Origin: Maribacter sp. 1_MG-2023
GTDB lineage: Bacteria; Bacteroidota; Bacteroidia; Flavobacteriales; Flavobacteriaceae
Assembly (NCBI RefSeq): GCF_030547005.1
Contig: NZ_JAUOPN010000001.1
Span: 372,001 to 436,000 of the forward strand
Direction of reading: 5' to 3'
DNA: 64,000 nucleotides
Numbering within the stretch: the stretch's first letter is position 1; the number at the start of each line of letters is the position of its first letter. Positions 37,913 to 45,256 of the stretch are shown here, one piece after another. A model generated the notes under the pieces. The model was not told where the DNA came from. It saw only the letters and a program-made list of their open reading frames with translations, and did no database searches. A program made the translations under genes and the position numbers.

Positions 37913-38869
37913 ATGAAAATACCATTAACCTTTATAAGTTGTGATTGGGGAACAACAAATATTCGATTAAAAGTCATTGAAACCGAAACACTGAATGTGC
38001 TTGCGAATTTTGCATCTAATGCAGGTGTAAAGACTGTTTATCAAGAGTATTTGAAAGAGACTCAAATAGAGCAATTCGATTATTTTTATAATACATTAAT
38101 AGGCTTAATTGATAATTTACCTGTAGCATATCAAAACAATTTAATTGTGATTTCGGGTATGGCTTCTTCTAGTATTGGTATGTTTGAAATGGACTATGCC
38201 GACATTCCTTTTTCAATTACTGGGAAGGGTTTGCATTGGAAGTTGTTCAATAATTTAACATCTTCAGATGTACTTTTAATATCTGGAGTCAGGGATGTTG
38301 TTGATGTTATGCGTGGTGAAGAAGCCCAAGTTATTGGATTAAATACCACAATTACTAAATATGAAAAAGGTATTTTGATTTTACCTGGTACGCATAGTAA
38401 ACATGTTTATTTCGATACTAATGAAATAGTAGGGTTTAAAACCTATATGACGGGTGAGCTTTTTGAGCTATTATCTAAAAATAGCATTCTCTCTAATAGT
38501 GTAAATGAACAACAGTGGTCAACTGTATCAGAAAAAGCATTTTTAAAAGGGTTGCATTCAGGTTTCAGAAAAGAGTTAACTGCTCATTTATTTACTATAC
38601 GTGCCAATGATATTTTAAATGGCACATCTAAAAATGAAGGGTTCTATTTTTTAAGTGGTTTGTTAATTGGAGATGAGTTGTCATATATAGAAAATGACAA
38701 TGAACAATTTATTTTATTTACTTGTTCTCCACTTTTAAAATTATACGAGATAGCTTTAGCCGAGTTGTTTCCAAATCAAAAACATCAAATTTTAGATGAT
38801 GCAATTGAAACTAATGCAGTCGTTAAGGGACATTTTTCATTGTTAAAAATGGTAAGTAAACTCAATTAA
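37913..38869 (+). CDS. dgoK: 2-dehydro-3-deoxygalactonokinase
   Basis: A 318-residue sugar-acid kinase. The N-terminal ATP-binding motif CDWGTTNIRLKV and segments SGMASSSIG, EEAQVIGL and LPGTHSKHV match the DgoK family. It phosphorylates 2-keto-3-deoxygalactonate at C6 for the aldolase encoded at 17071..17697. It starts 8 bases after the dehydratase stop and closes the operon at a 21-base-stem terminator. Confidence 0.9.
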   Translation: MKIPLTFISCDWGTTNIRLKVIETETLNVLANFASNAGVKTVYQEYLKETQIEQFDYFYNTLIGLIDNLPVAYQNNLIVISGMASSSIGMFEMDYADIPFSITGKGLHWKLFNNLTSSDVLLISGVRDVVDVMRGEEAQVIGLNTTITKYEKGILILPGTHSKHVYFDTNEIVGFKTYMTGELFELLSKNSILSNSVNEQQWSTVSEKAFLKGLHSGFRKELTAHLFTIRANDILNGTSKNEGFYFLSGLLIGDELSYIENDNEQFILFTCSPLLKLYEIALAELFPNQKHQILDDAIETNAVVKGHFSLLKMVSKLN

Positions 38870-38930
38870 GAAAAAACAACATTAGTGTGCTAGTTTATAT
38901 CTAGTCTTTTGGAATATTTTTTTAAACAAA

Positions 38931-38978
38931 AAAACTAAGTCTCTTTTCAATAATTTTATTGAAAAGAGACTTAGTTTT
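38931..38978. terminator. Strong bidirectional terminator
   Basis: A perfect 21-base inverted repeat (38931..38951 and 38958..38978) with a 6-base loop and A/T-rich ends. It lies between the convergent dgoK and GH16 genes and can stop transcription from both sides. Confidence 0.93.
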
Positions 38979-38992
38979 AAAATCAATTTAAA

Positions 38993-40042
38993 CTAGTTTT
39001 CAACTGGTTTGAAAATTCTTATCCAATCAATAGTAAATGCATTATCGGTATTTGATAATTCGGTATCGGTAGGTATAACAACCTTACCATTTATTGTTCT
39101 CCACCCTTGTTCTTCAACACTGAAAATAATATCCATTTCTTTAGATAAGCCAGTTCTGGTATCATTAGTAGTATCACCTGGGTTAGTTGAATTCGTCAGA
39201 TATAAAGGGTCAATTTCATCTTTTCCTTCTCTTTTAGTTACTAGTACACCATCAACATAGTAGTATAAATTGAATGGGTCTTTCCAATAGACTCCGTATC
39301 TATGAAAAGAATCTTTCCAAAGAATATTACCGGCACCGTCATTTCGAGTTATCCACGTGGGGTTCGGTGAAGGATTACCATTACCGTTCACTAGCTCGCT
39401 TGGTTGCCAATCTTGAAAAGGATCTCTAATAAAAACATGATGGCTAACATGCATTCTTTGTGCGTACCATGAAAGATCATCATTTGCACTCTCTGAAAAA
39501 TCTGCACCGTAGCCTTCCATAAAATCAATTTCTTGAGTATCGTCTGGGCTTAGTAACCAAGCGCCATTTGCCAATACCGAATTCATTATTTTGATATTAG
39601 CTTCTATGTATACCGGGTATTGAACAGTTTGTTTAGAATGTATGACACCTGCATTGACCCTTTCGGTTTCAAAACGTGAAGCAATTAACTTTAAGGTTCC
39701 ATTTTCTACAGATGAATGTTCTCTAGACCAAGTGGTAGATGCCGGTCCTGACCACGCATTATGATACCAATCATCCCATTTATCTAAAAATATAGCACCT
39801 TTGTTCGAGGCCTGTGCTTCATATTCAAAATCATCTGAAACGGTTTCTTGAAACTCCCAAGTCATACCAGAACCTGCATCTGCGGGTACGGGTATTGTAA
39901 TCCATGTTTCTTCGATAACTTCTTCTTCTATAACTTCTTCATCTACGTCATTTTGTTTTGCTGTAGGTTTATCTGAAGTAGATTTTGAGCAACTGATTAG
40001 AACAGAACTTGTAAGCATTAATAACAAAACTATTTTTTTCAT
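38993..40042 (-). CDS. GH16 endo-glycanase lipoprotein, beta-agarase/beta-porphyranase-like
   Basis: 349 residues from the ATG at 40042, which gives a clean lipoprotein signal (VLISC, Cys18); an upstream ATG at 40081 is poorer. A Glu-rich linker (about 34-46) leads to a GH16 jelly-roll domain. The catalytic motif is EIDFME: Glu171 nucleophile, Asp173, Glu176 acid/base. The agarase/porphyranase-type segments WSGPASTTW, YPVYIEANIKIMNS and WLLSPDDTQEID favour cleavage of beta-1,4 bonds in agar or porphyran over kappa-carrageenan. It would act on the cell surface. It is divergent from the GH88 gene. Confidence 0.9.
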   Translation of the reverse strand: MKKIVLLLMLTSSVLISCSKSTSDKPTAKQNDVDEEVIEEEVIEETWITIPVPADAGSGMTWEFQETVSDDFEYEAQASNKGAIFLDKWDDWYHNAWSGPASTTWSREHSSVENGTLKLIASRFETERVNAGVIHSKQTVQYPVYIEANIKIMNSVLANGAWLLSPDDTQEIDFMEGYGADFSESANDDLSWYAQRMHVSHHVFIRDPFQDWQPSELVNGNGNPSPNPTWITRNDGAGNILWKDSFHRYGVYWKDPFNLYYYVDGVLVTKREGKDEIDPLYLTNSTNPGDTTNDTRTGLSKEMDIIFSVEEQGWRTINGKVVIPTDTELSNTDNAFTIDWIRIFKPVEN

Positions 40043-40391
40043 TTCAAGAAATTTTACATTTTTATGAAAGATAAAAAACAAGTAGTTTTTTCTTTAATAT
40101 TCAACTGTACTAAAACTGAACAACCGATTGAATTAACAATTTTAATTTTTGAGATGCAGCTGTTTTAATGTCTATAGTTATTAATCCCTGCGGCTTATTG
40201 CTCGATGCCATTTGTTATCTCAGATGCGAATATCTGTTACAGATTTAATAGGAATAGCTGTTTTACATATTAAATCATTTTATATCAAAATATTAGAAAA
40301 CTGGAATTACTCTGAAAGAACCGCAAATATTATTTTGTATAATTACAATTGTAATATATGTGCTACTCGGTACTAATTAAAACTGTGCTCT
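40043..40391. other. Divergent promoter region of GH16 and GH88 genes
   Basis: 349 bases with no gene. It carries a direct repeat AGCTGTTTTA at 40158..40167 and 40256..40265, 98 bases apart, which may be a regulator site. No clear -7 box was recognised. Confidence 0.45.
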
Positions 40392-41576
40392 ATGGTAAGT
40401 AAAGTAATTAAGGTGTTCGTTATTCTAATTTCTTTTGCCACAATTTCTTGCAAAGATGTGCCTGATAAATCTTCTGAAACATATATCGTTTCGGCAGATT
40501 CTCTTTTGCAAATTCGCTATCAGAAATTGTTAGATTATCCTATAGATTCATTAGAATTTCCAAGAAATTATAATACCAAAACCCAAGAAGTTTTTAAAGT
40601 TGCTTCTAATGACTGGACAAGCGGATTTTACCCAGGTAATCTTTGGCAATTGTATAGGATAACCGGTGACGATGCTTTTAAAACAAAAGCAATAGCATGG
40701 ACAGCATTTATGGAAAAAGAGAAAACCAACGGCGGTACGCATGATATGGGTTTTAAAATGTTCTGTAGTTTTGGGGAAGGGTATGAAATTACTGAGGAAG
40801 AGAAGTACAAAGAAGTAATTATAGAAAGTGCTACTACACTAGCAACCCGATATAATGAAAAAGTAGGCAGTTTAAGATCATGGGATTTTAACAGTGATAT
40901 CTGGGAGTTTCCTGTAATTATAGACAATATGATGAATCTTGAGCTTTTGTTTGAAGCCACAAAGATTTCTGGCGATAGTACATTCCATAATATTGCAATA
41001 CAACATGCAAATACGACTCTAAAAAATCATTTTAGGCAAGACAACAGTAGTGTTCATGTTGTTGTCTATGATACTATTTCTGGCGAGGTTAAAGATAAAG
41101 TTACCCATCAAGGTTTTAATGATAATTCAGCTTGGGCTAGGGGTCAGGCATGGGGTATTTACGGATTTACCATGTGTTATAGATATACAAAGAATGTGTT
41201 GTATTTAGAACAAGCAGAAAAATCGGCTGTGTTCTATTTAAGTCATGATAACTTACCTGAAGACGGAATCCCTTATTGGGATTTTAATGACCCAAATATA
41301 CCTAATGTGGTTAAAGACGTTTCTGCGGCTACAATAACTGCATCTGGATTAGTAGAATTATCTTCATACACCAATGATACTAGCTATCTTGATTATGCAG
41401 ATAAAGTATTGAATACTTTAAAAAGTGAAGCGTATATTCTATCCGCAGAAATAGAAGCTCCTTTTATCTTGGGTCATAGCACTGGTAATTGGCCTAAAAA
41501 AGATGAGATGGATGAGCCAATTGTATACGGAGATTACTATTTTTTAGAATTAATGCTTCGAAATAAAAAAATATAA
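40392..41576 (+). CDS. GH88 unsaturated glucuronyl hydrolase-like lipoprotein
   Basis: 394 residues with a lipoprotein signal (ATISC, Cys20). The alpha/alpha-toroid motifs of GH88 are visible: DWTSGFYPGNLWQLY, THDMGF with Asp118, FPVIIDNMMNLELL with Asp178, and HQGFNDNSAWARGQAWGIYG. The two Asp residues correspond to the acid/base pair of unsaturated glucuronyl hydrolase, which hydrates the double bond of 4,5-unsaturated uronic acid ends made by lyases. No lyase is present in the window, so the substrate is open: lyase products from another locus, or a GH88 variant with a different specificity. It ends at a terminator before tRNA-Arg. Confidence 0.87.
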   Translation: MVSKVIKVFVILISFATISCKDVPDKSSETYIVSADSLLQIRYQKLLDYPIDSLEFPRNYNTKTQEVFKVASNDWTSGFYPGNLWQLYRITGDDAFKTKAIAWTAFMEKEKTNGGTHDMGFKMFCSFGEGYEITEEEKYKEVIIESATTLATRYNEKVGSLRSWDFNSDIWEFPVIIDNMMNLELLFEATKISGDSTFHNIAIQHANTTLKNHFRQDNSSVHVVVYDTISGEVKDKVTHQGFNDNSAWARGQAWGIYGFTMCYRYTKNVLYLEQAEKSAVFYLSHDNLPEDGIPYWDFNDPNIPNVVKDVSAATITASGLVELSSYTNDTSYLDYADKVLNTLKSEAYILSAEIEAPFILGHSTGNWPKKDEMDEPIVYGDYYFLELMLRNKKI

Positions 41577-41600
41577 TGCTAAACGTCATTATTGAGAATA

Positions 41601-41629
41601 AAAAAACCCCATATTTTATGGGGTTTTTT
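41601..41629. terminator. Bidirectional terminator between GH88 and tRNA-Arg
   Basis: Stem CCCCATA / TATGGGG with a 3-base loop, six A before and six T after. It ends the GH88 transcript on the plus strand and the tRNA transcript on the minus strand. Confidence 0.92.
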
Positions 41630-41630
41630 G

Positions 41631-41704
41631 TGACCTCGACAGGATTCAAACCTGTAACCTCTTGAGCCGTAATCAAGTGCGCTATTCAGTTGCGCCACGA
41701 GGCC
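41631..41704 (-). tRNA. tRNA-Arg (anticodon ACG)
   Basis: Read by hand on the minus strand: acceptor stem GGCCTCG / CGAGGTC with one G-U pair, D stem GCGC / GCGC, anticodon stem CTTGA / TCAAG with loop TTACGGC (anticodon ACG, read as ICG), T stem ACAGG / CCTGT, discriminator A. The CCA end is not encoded. It reads CGU/CGC/CGA codons. It marks the right border of the polysaccharide region. Confidence 0.95.
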
Positions 41705-41780
41705 ATTTTTAATTTTCCCTTAGCGGGGTGCAAATATATTTCTTTTTACTTTTACCACAAAATTAAGAACACAATATTAA

Positions 41781-42293
41781 ATGGATTTTAAAAGTTTAAT
41801 TCGAGATGTGCCCGATTTTCCTAAAGAAGGAGTGGTTTTTAAGGATATAACTTTGTTACTGCAAAACCCTAAAGCTCTTAAAGAAACGACTAATGCACTT
41901 TATGAGCTGCTAGAGGGTCAAAACATAGACAAAGTTGTAGGTATGGAAAGTAGAGGATTCATATTCGGACCCTTGCTAGCCGATAAGCTTAATGCCGGAT
42001 TCGTGCCTGTTCGTAAACCAGGTAAGTTGCCATCTGCGACCCTAAGGGAAACTTACGATTTAGAATATGGTACCGATACCTTAGAGATTCATATTGATGG
42101 AATAGAGAAAGGCGATAGAGTCTTAATACATGATGATGTGTTAGCGACAGGTGGTACAGCGAATGCTACTTGTAAATTAATAGAAAAATTAGGTGGAGAA
42201 ATTATACAATGTAATTTTCTTATTGAATTAACTTTTCTAGAAGGTGGTACTAAAATAAATTCTTACCCTGTAAAATCTTTAATGAAATATTAA
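41781..42293 (+). CDS. apt: Adenine phosphoribosyltransferase
   Basis: A 170-residue purine-salvage enzyme converting adenine and PRPP to AMP in the cytoplasm. The family N-terminus IRDVPDFPKEGVVFKDITLL and the PRPP-binding loop VLIHDDVLATGGTA (about residues 113-126) are clear. Length is normal for the family. Its stop codon overlaps by two bases the stop of a small convergent gene on the other strand. Confidence 0.96.
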   Translation: MDFKSLIRDVPDFPKEGVVFKDITLLLQNPKALKETTNALYELLEGQNIDKVVGMESRGFIFGPLLADKLNAGFVPVRKPGKLPSATLRETYDLEYGTDTLEIHIDGIEKGDRVLIHDDVLATGGTANATCKLIEKLGGEIIQCNFLIELTFLEGGTKINSYPVKSLMKY

Positions 42294-42442
42294 TCTAATG
42301 CTTTTGTGGTAATCAAATAGCGCCAACCGACAATAGCCATTTGCAGCTTACTTGCCTTAGATAAATCTAACCGTTGTTTACTGTAAGAAGGTAGAAGAGC
42401 TTTATTGAGCTTTGCAATTAGTTTGTAGAGTTTCTTTTTCAA
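42290..42442 (-). CDS. Small basic conserved-looking protein, 50 residues, TTG start
   Basis: An open frame of 50 codons that starts at TTG; an in-frame TAA lies four codons further upstream and no ATG lies between, so TTG is the only usable start. The product is strongly basic at the N-terminus (KKKLYKLIAKLNKALLPSYS) and ends with SKLQMAIVGWRYLITTKALD. I recall very similar short proteins in many flavobacteria, usually annotated as hypothetical or, doubtfully, as SsrA-binding. The function is unknown. It is convergent with apt, with overlapping stop codons. Confidence 0.65.
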   Translation of the reverse strand: MKKKLYKLIAKLNKALLPSYSKQRLDLSKASKLQMAIVGWRYLITTKALD

Positions 42443-43020
42443 TTTAAAATTTTAACAAAAATACATAAATAACATAACGATTGATCAAGTCGCTAGGTTT
42501 CTATGTTTCAGAGGGTGTAAATTCTTTAATGATATACTAGCGTGACTATTATACTTAATATTAGCATTACAAGAAGTTTTATTAAAGCAATCATATCGTA
42601 AAGTTTTAGTGGTTGATAATTTTGTTTGGTTGTTGTTGAAAGATATAATTGTAGTAGTATTTCTACAAATGAAATTTGTTAAAATAATGTATTTGGATCT
42701 TAATATGTAAGTAAAAAAATGAATTTAATTATCATTCATAACTTCATTTCTACAAACAAGTTTCAATATGATGCTATATTGTTTAATTTAGTTCTATTTG
42801 AGAAAAATTGTAGAGAGGTTTATGATGTTTTTTAGAAATCGTAGGCTTGAAATGGATTAAAATTGTCGAAAAAGACCTGTTTCATTCCTAGATAAAAAAA
42901 TGCTCGAAGTTTTAGATGTATCTAGATGAGATAATAGAATGAAGCGATTTAGTTTTCAGATCAAATCATTTGTCATATGCCAAGAGATATCTTCTATTTA
43001 TATTTGCCAAAATTCTTTTC
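42443..43020. other. Intergenic region, no supported gene
   Basis: 578 AT-rich bases between the 50-residue protein gene and the exchanger. An in-frame TTG at 42970 would extend the exchanger by 17 residues, but the ATG at 43021 matches the family start. No terminator or repeat was recognised. Confidence 0.5.
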
Positions 43021-43959
43021 ATGCAAGATTTCTTATTCATCGTTGGCGGACTCGTATTATTAATAGCAGGTGGAAACTGGTTGTTGAAAGCTGCTGTAGA
43101 TTTATCATTAAAACTTAGGATTCCGAAAATAGTAATAGGTATGACCGTGGTGTCATTTGCAACATCAGCACCAGAACTTATAGTAAGTATTAATGCAGCT
43201 CTCGACGGATTTCCAGATTTGGCACTTGGTAACGTAGTAGGGTCTAATATAGCTAACCTAGGTCTCGTACTTGCTATTACTATTTTGTTGAGCCCAATAG
43301 ATGTAAGTAAGAGTTTCTATACTACTGACTGGCCTGTAATGATGCTTGCTTCTTTATTGTTTTTCTTCTTTATATATTTTGACGGAGTACTCGTGCAATA
43401 TGAAGGTATAATAATGGTGGTATTTCTTTTTCTATTCTTAGTGTATCTGCTGAGATTTCAAAAGCCTGCGGTTATAGACGAAGAAGATGAACCAGATGTG
43501 ATGATGCCTACGTATAAGACCGCTTTATTTTTAGGTTTAGGCGGCGGTGCCCTTTGGGGAGGTTCTGAGCTATTAATTACTGGTGCTGTAGGTATGGCAA
43601 CCGTATTTGGTGTAAGTGAACGTGTAATAGCTATAACGATAGTTTCTGTAGGGACAAGTATTCCTGAACTGGCAGCATCTATAATTGCTGTGATAAAGAA
43701 AGAAAAAGCAATCTCTTTAGGAAACCTAATTGGTTCCAATATATTTAATCTACTTGCAGTTTTAGGTATCACGTCTATAATTACACCTATTACCGTTATG
43801 GACCAAGGTCTTTTGACGAACGATATCTTTTGGATGCTAGGTATCTCTTTCCTTATTCTTCCTCTAGTATTTATACCAAAAGGATTGCGATTGGGGTGGA
43901 GAGATGGTTTAATACTTATTAGTGTTTATCTAGCATTTATATATATCACAATTCAATAG
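43021..43959 (+). CDS. Calcium/sodium (CaCA-family) antiporter, YrbG-like
   Basis: 312 residues from the ATG at 43021, about 10 membrane segments in two inverted halves. The alpha-repeat motifs are FATSAPELIVSI with GNVVGSNIANLGLVL in the first half and VGTSIPELAASI with GNLIGSNIFNLLAVLG in the second, which form the ion site. It exchanges Ca2+ for Na+ or H+ across the inner membrane. An acidic cytoplasmic loop (DEEDEPD) lies between the halves. It is a single gene, closed by a bidirectional terminator. Confidence 0.93.
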   Translation: MQDFLFIVGGLVLLIAGGNWLLKAAVDLSLKLRIPKIVIGMTVVSFATSAPELIVSINAALDGFPDLALGNVVGSNIANLGLVLAITILLSPIDVSKSFYTTDWPVMMLASLLFFFFIYFDGVLVQYEGIIMVVFLFLFLVYLLRFQKPAVIDEEDEPDVMMPTYKTALFLGLGGGALWGGSELLITGAVGMATVFGVSERVIAITIVSVGTSIPELAASIIAVIKKEKAISLGNLIGSNIFNLLAVLGITSIITPITVMDQGLLTNDIFWMLGISFLILPLVFIPKGLRLGWRDGLILISVYLAFIYITIQ

Positions 43960-43985
43960 ATAATCTCTTTCAAATATTAAATAAA

Positions 43986-44021
43986 TAAAAAACGCCCTGG
44001 AAAAATTTCCAAGGCGTTTTT
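43986..44021. terminator. Bidirectional terminator between exchanger and glnA
   Basis: Interrupted stem AAAAACGCC..GGAAA / TTTCC..GGCGTTTTT with A and T tracts at the two ends, between convergent genes. Confidence 0.88.
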
Positions 44022-44046
44022 AGTATAATCAACAATTAATTTGGTA

Positions 44047-45069
44047 TTAAACTTTTGCAGTTTTAACTGTCTTAATAATTCTAGCTGCAATTTTATATGG
44101 ATCACCGTTAGAAGCTGGTCTTCTGTCTTCTAACCATCCTTTGTATCCTTTTTCAACAGCAATTAATGGAATACGAATAGATGCACCCCTATCTGAAACT
44201 CCCCAAGAGAAATCTGTAATAGCTGCAGTTTCGTGTAAACCAGTTAAACGCTGGTCGTTAAATTCACCATATACTTCAATATGCTCTTTAACAAACGGAC
44301 GGAAAGATTCGCAGATTGCTGCGTAAGTTTCTTTAGAACCACAAGTTCTTAATGTCGTGTTAGAGAAGTTTGCATGCATACCAGATCCATTCCAATCCAT
44401 GTCTTTTCCTAATGGTTTTGGATGGTAATCGATATAGTAACCATATTTTTCAGTTAATCTGTCTAAAAGGTATCTAGAAATCCAGATTTCATCACCAGCT
44501 TTTTTAGCGCCTTTTGCAAATAATTGATATTCCCATTGTCCAGAAGCAACCTCTTGGTTAATTCCTTCAAAATTTAAACCTGCATCGATACAAAGATCAG
44601 CATGTTCTTCAACTAAACCTCTACCATGTGTATTTTTACCACCTACAGAGCAGTAGTACATACCTTGTGGTGCAGGGTAACCACCAATTGGGAAACCTAA
44701 AGGTAATTGTGTTTTGGTATCCATAATGAAATACTCTTGCTCAAAACCGAACCAGAAATCATCATCTTCATCATCAATCGTAGCTCTTCCATTAGATACA
44801 TGCGGAGTACCGTCTGCATTCATAACTTCTGTCATAACTAAATAACCGTTGGTTCTAGCGGGGTCAGGGTATATTGCTACGGGTACTAACAAACAATCAG
44901 AAGATCCACCTTCAGCTTGTCTAGTAGACGACCCGTCAAAAGACCAGTTGCCTAATTCTTCAAGAGTTCCTTTAAAATCTTCATGCTCTTCAACTTTTGT
45001 TTTGCTTCGCATGTTTTGAGTTGGAAAGTATCCATCTAACCAGATGTATTCTAATTTAATTTTAGCCAT
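44047..45069 (-). CDS. glnA: Glutamine synthetase, type II (eukaryote-like)
   Basis: A 340-residue glutamine synthetase, much shorter than the usual bacterial type I enzyme (about 470) and of GSII length. Beta-grasp segment WSFDGSSTRQA near residue 43, ATP/glutamate-site segments WFGFEQEYF, KPLGKDMDWNGSGMHANFS and DRGASIRIP are present. It makes glutamine from glutamate and ammonium. It is divergent from the type III enzyme gene and shares a regulatory region that contains a -7 box and CCC/GGG motifs. Confidence 0.95.
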   Translation of the reverse strand: MAKIKLEYIWLDGYFPTQNMRSKTKVEEHEDFKGTLEELGNWSFDGSSTRQAEGGSSDCLLVPVAIYPDPARTNGYLVMTEVMNADGTPHVSNGRATIDDEDDDFWFGFEQEYFIMDTKTQLPLGFPIGGYPAPQGMYYCSVGGKNTHGRGLVEEHADLCIDAGLNFEGINQEVASGQWEYQLFAKGAKKAGDEIWISRYLLDRLTEKYGYYIDYHPKPLGKDMDWNGSGMHANFSNTTLRTCGSKETYAAICESFRPFVKEHIEVYGEFNDQRLTGLHETAAITDFSWGVSDRGASIRIPLIAVEKGYKGWLEDRRPASNGDPYKIAARIIKTVKTAKV

Positions 45070-45102
45070 AATAATGTTCGTTAATTTTTAATAAAAGACA
45101 AA

Positions 45103-45110
45103 CAAAAATA
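45103..45110 (-). promoter_or_regulatory. Candidate -7 box for glnA
   Basis: On the minus strand TATTTTTG fits TAnnTTTG, 34 bases upstream of the glnA start. No clear -33 box is present, as expected for an activator-dependent promoter. Confidence 0.5.
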
Positions 45111-45137
45111 TGTTTTTTATGATTTGCTTACGTTTTT

Positions 45138-45149
45138 TTAGGGGGTTAA
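45138..45149. promoter_or_regulatory. G-tract motif upstream of glnA
   Basis: TTAGGGGGTTAA lies about 28 bases upstream of the glnA -7 box. It resembles the half sites of the palindromes upstream of glnK. A similar G run (TTAAGGGGGTA) near 26140 lowers its specificity. Confidence 0.3.
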
Positions 45150-45176
45150 TGTTGAAAAATTAAATTTATTGTTATC

Positions 45177-45198
45177 TACCCCTATTTTTTATCGGGTA
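45177..45198. promoter_or_regulatory. Inverted repeat TACCC-N12-GGGTA upstream of glnN
   Basis: Five-base arms TACCC and GGGTA, centred near 45187, about 52 bases upstream of the start point predicted from the glnN -7 box. Possible binding site of a nitrogen regulator shared with glnK-amtB. Confidence 0.4.
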
Positions 45199-45225
45199 TT
45201 TTATCATATTTATATTTATTGAACG

Positions 45226-45233
45226 TAATTTTG
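45226..45233 (+). promoter_or_regulatory. Candidate -7 box for glnN
   Basis: TAATTTTG fits TAnnTTTG. Transcription would begin near 45240, which places the ATG at 45257 behind a 17-base leader and makes the ATG at 45245 almost leaderless. Confidence 0.5.
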
Positions 45234-45256
45234 TCAAATTAATAATGTATTTATAT

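Noticed and set aside
38993-40042. GH16 enzyme as kappa-carrageenase
   Set aside because: The segments around the catalytic EIDFME (WSGPASTTW, WLLSPDDTQEID) resemble agarase/porphyranase-type GH16 proteins more than carrageenases. Biochemistry would be needed for certainty.
42970-43020. TTG start for the Ca2+/Na+ exchanger
   Set aside because: The 17 extra residues are not part of the family N-terminus; the ATG at 43021 begins at the first membrane segment.
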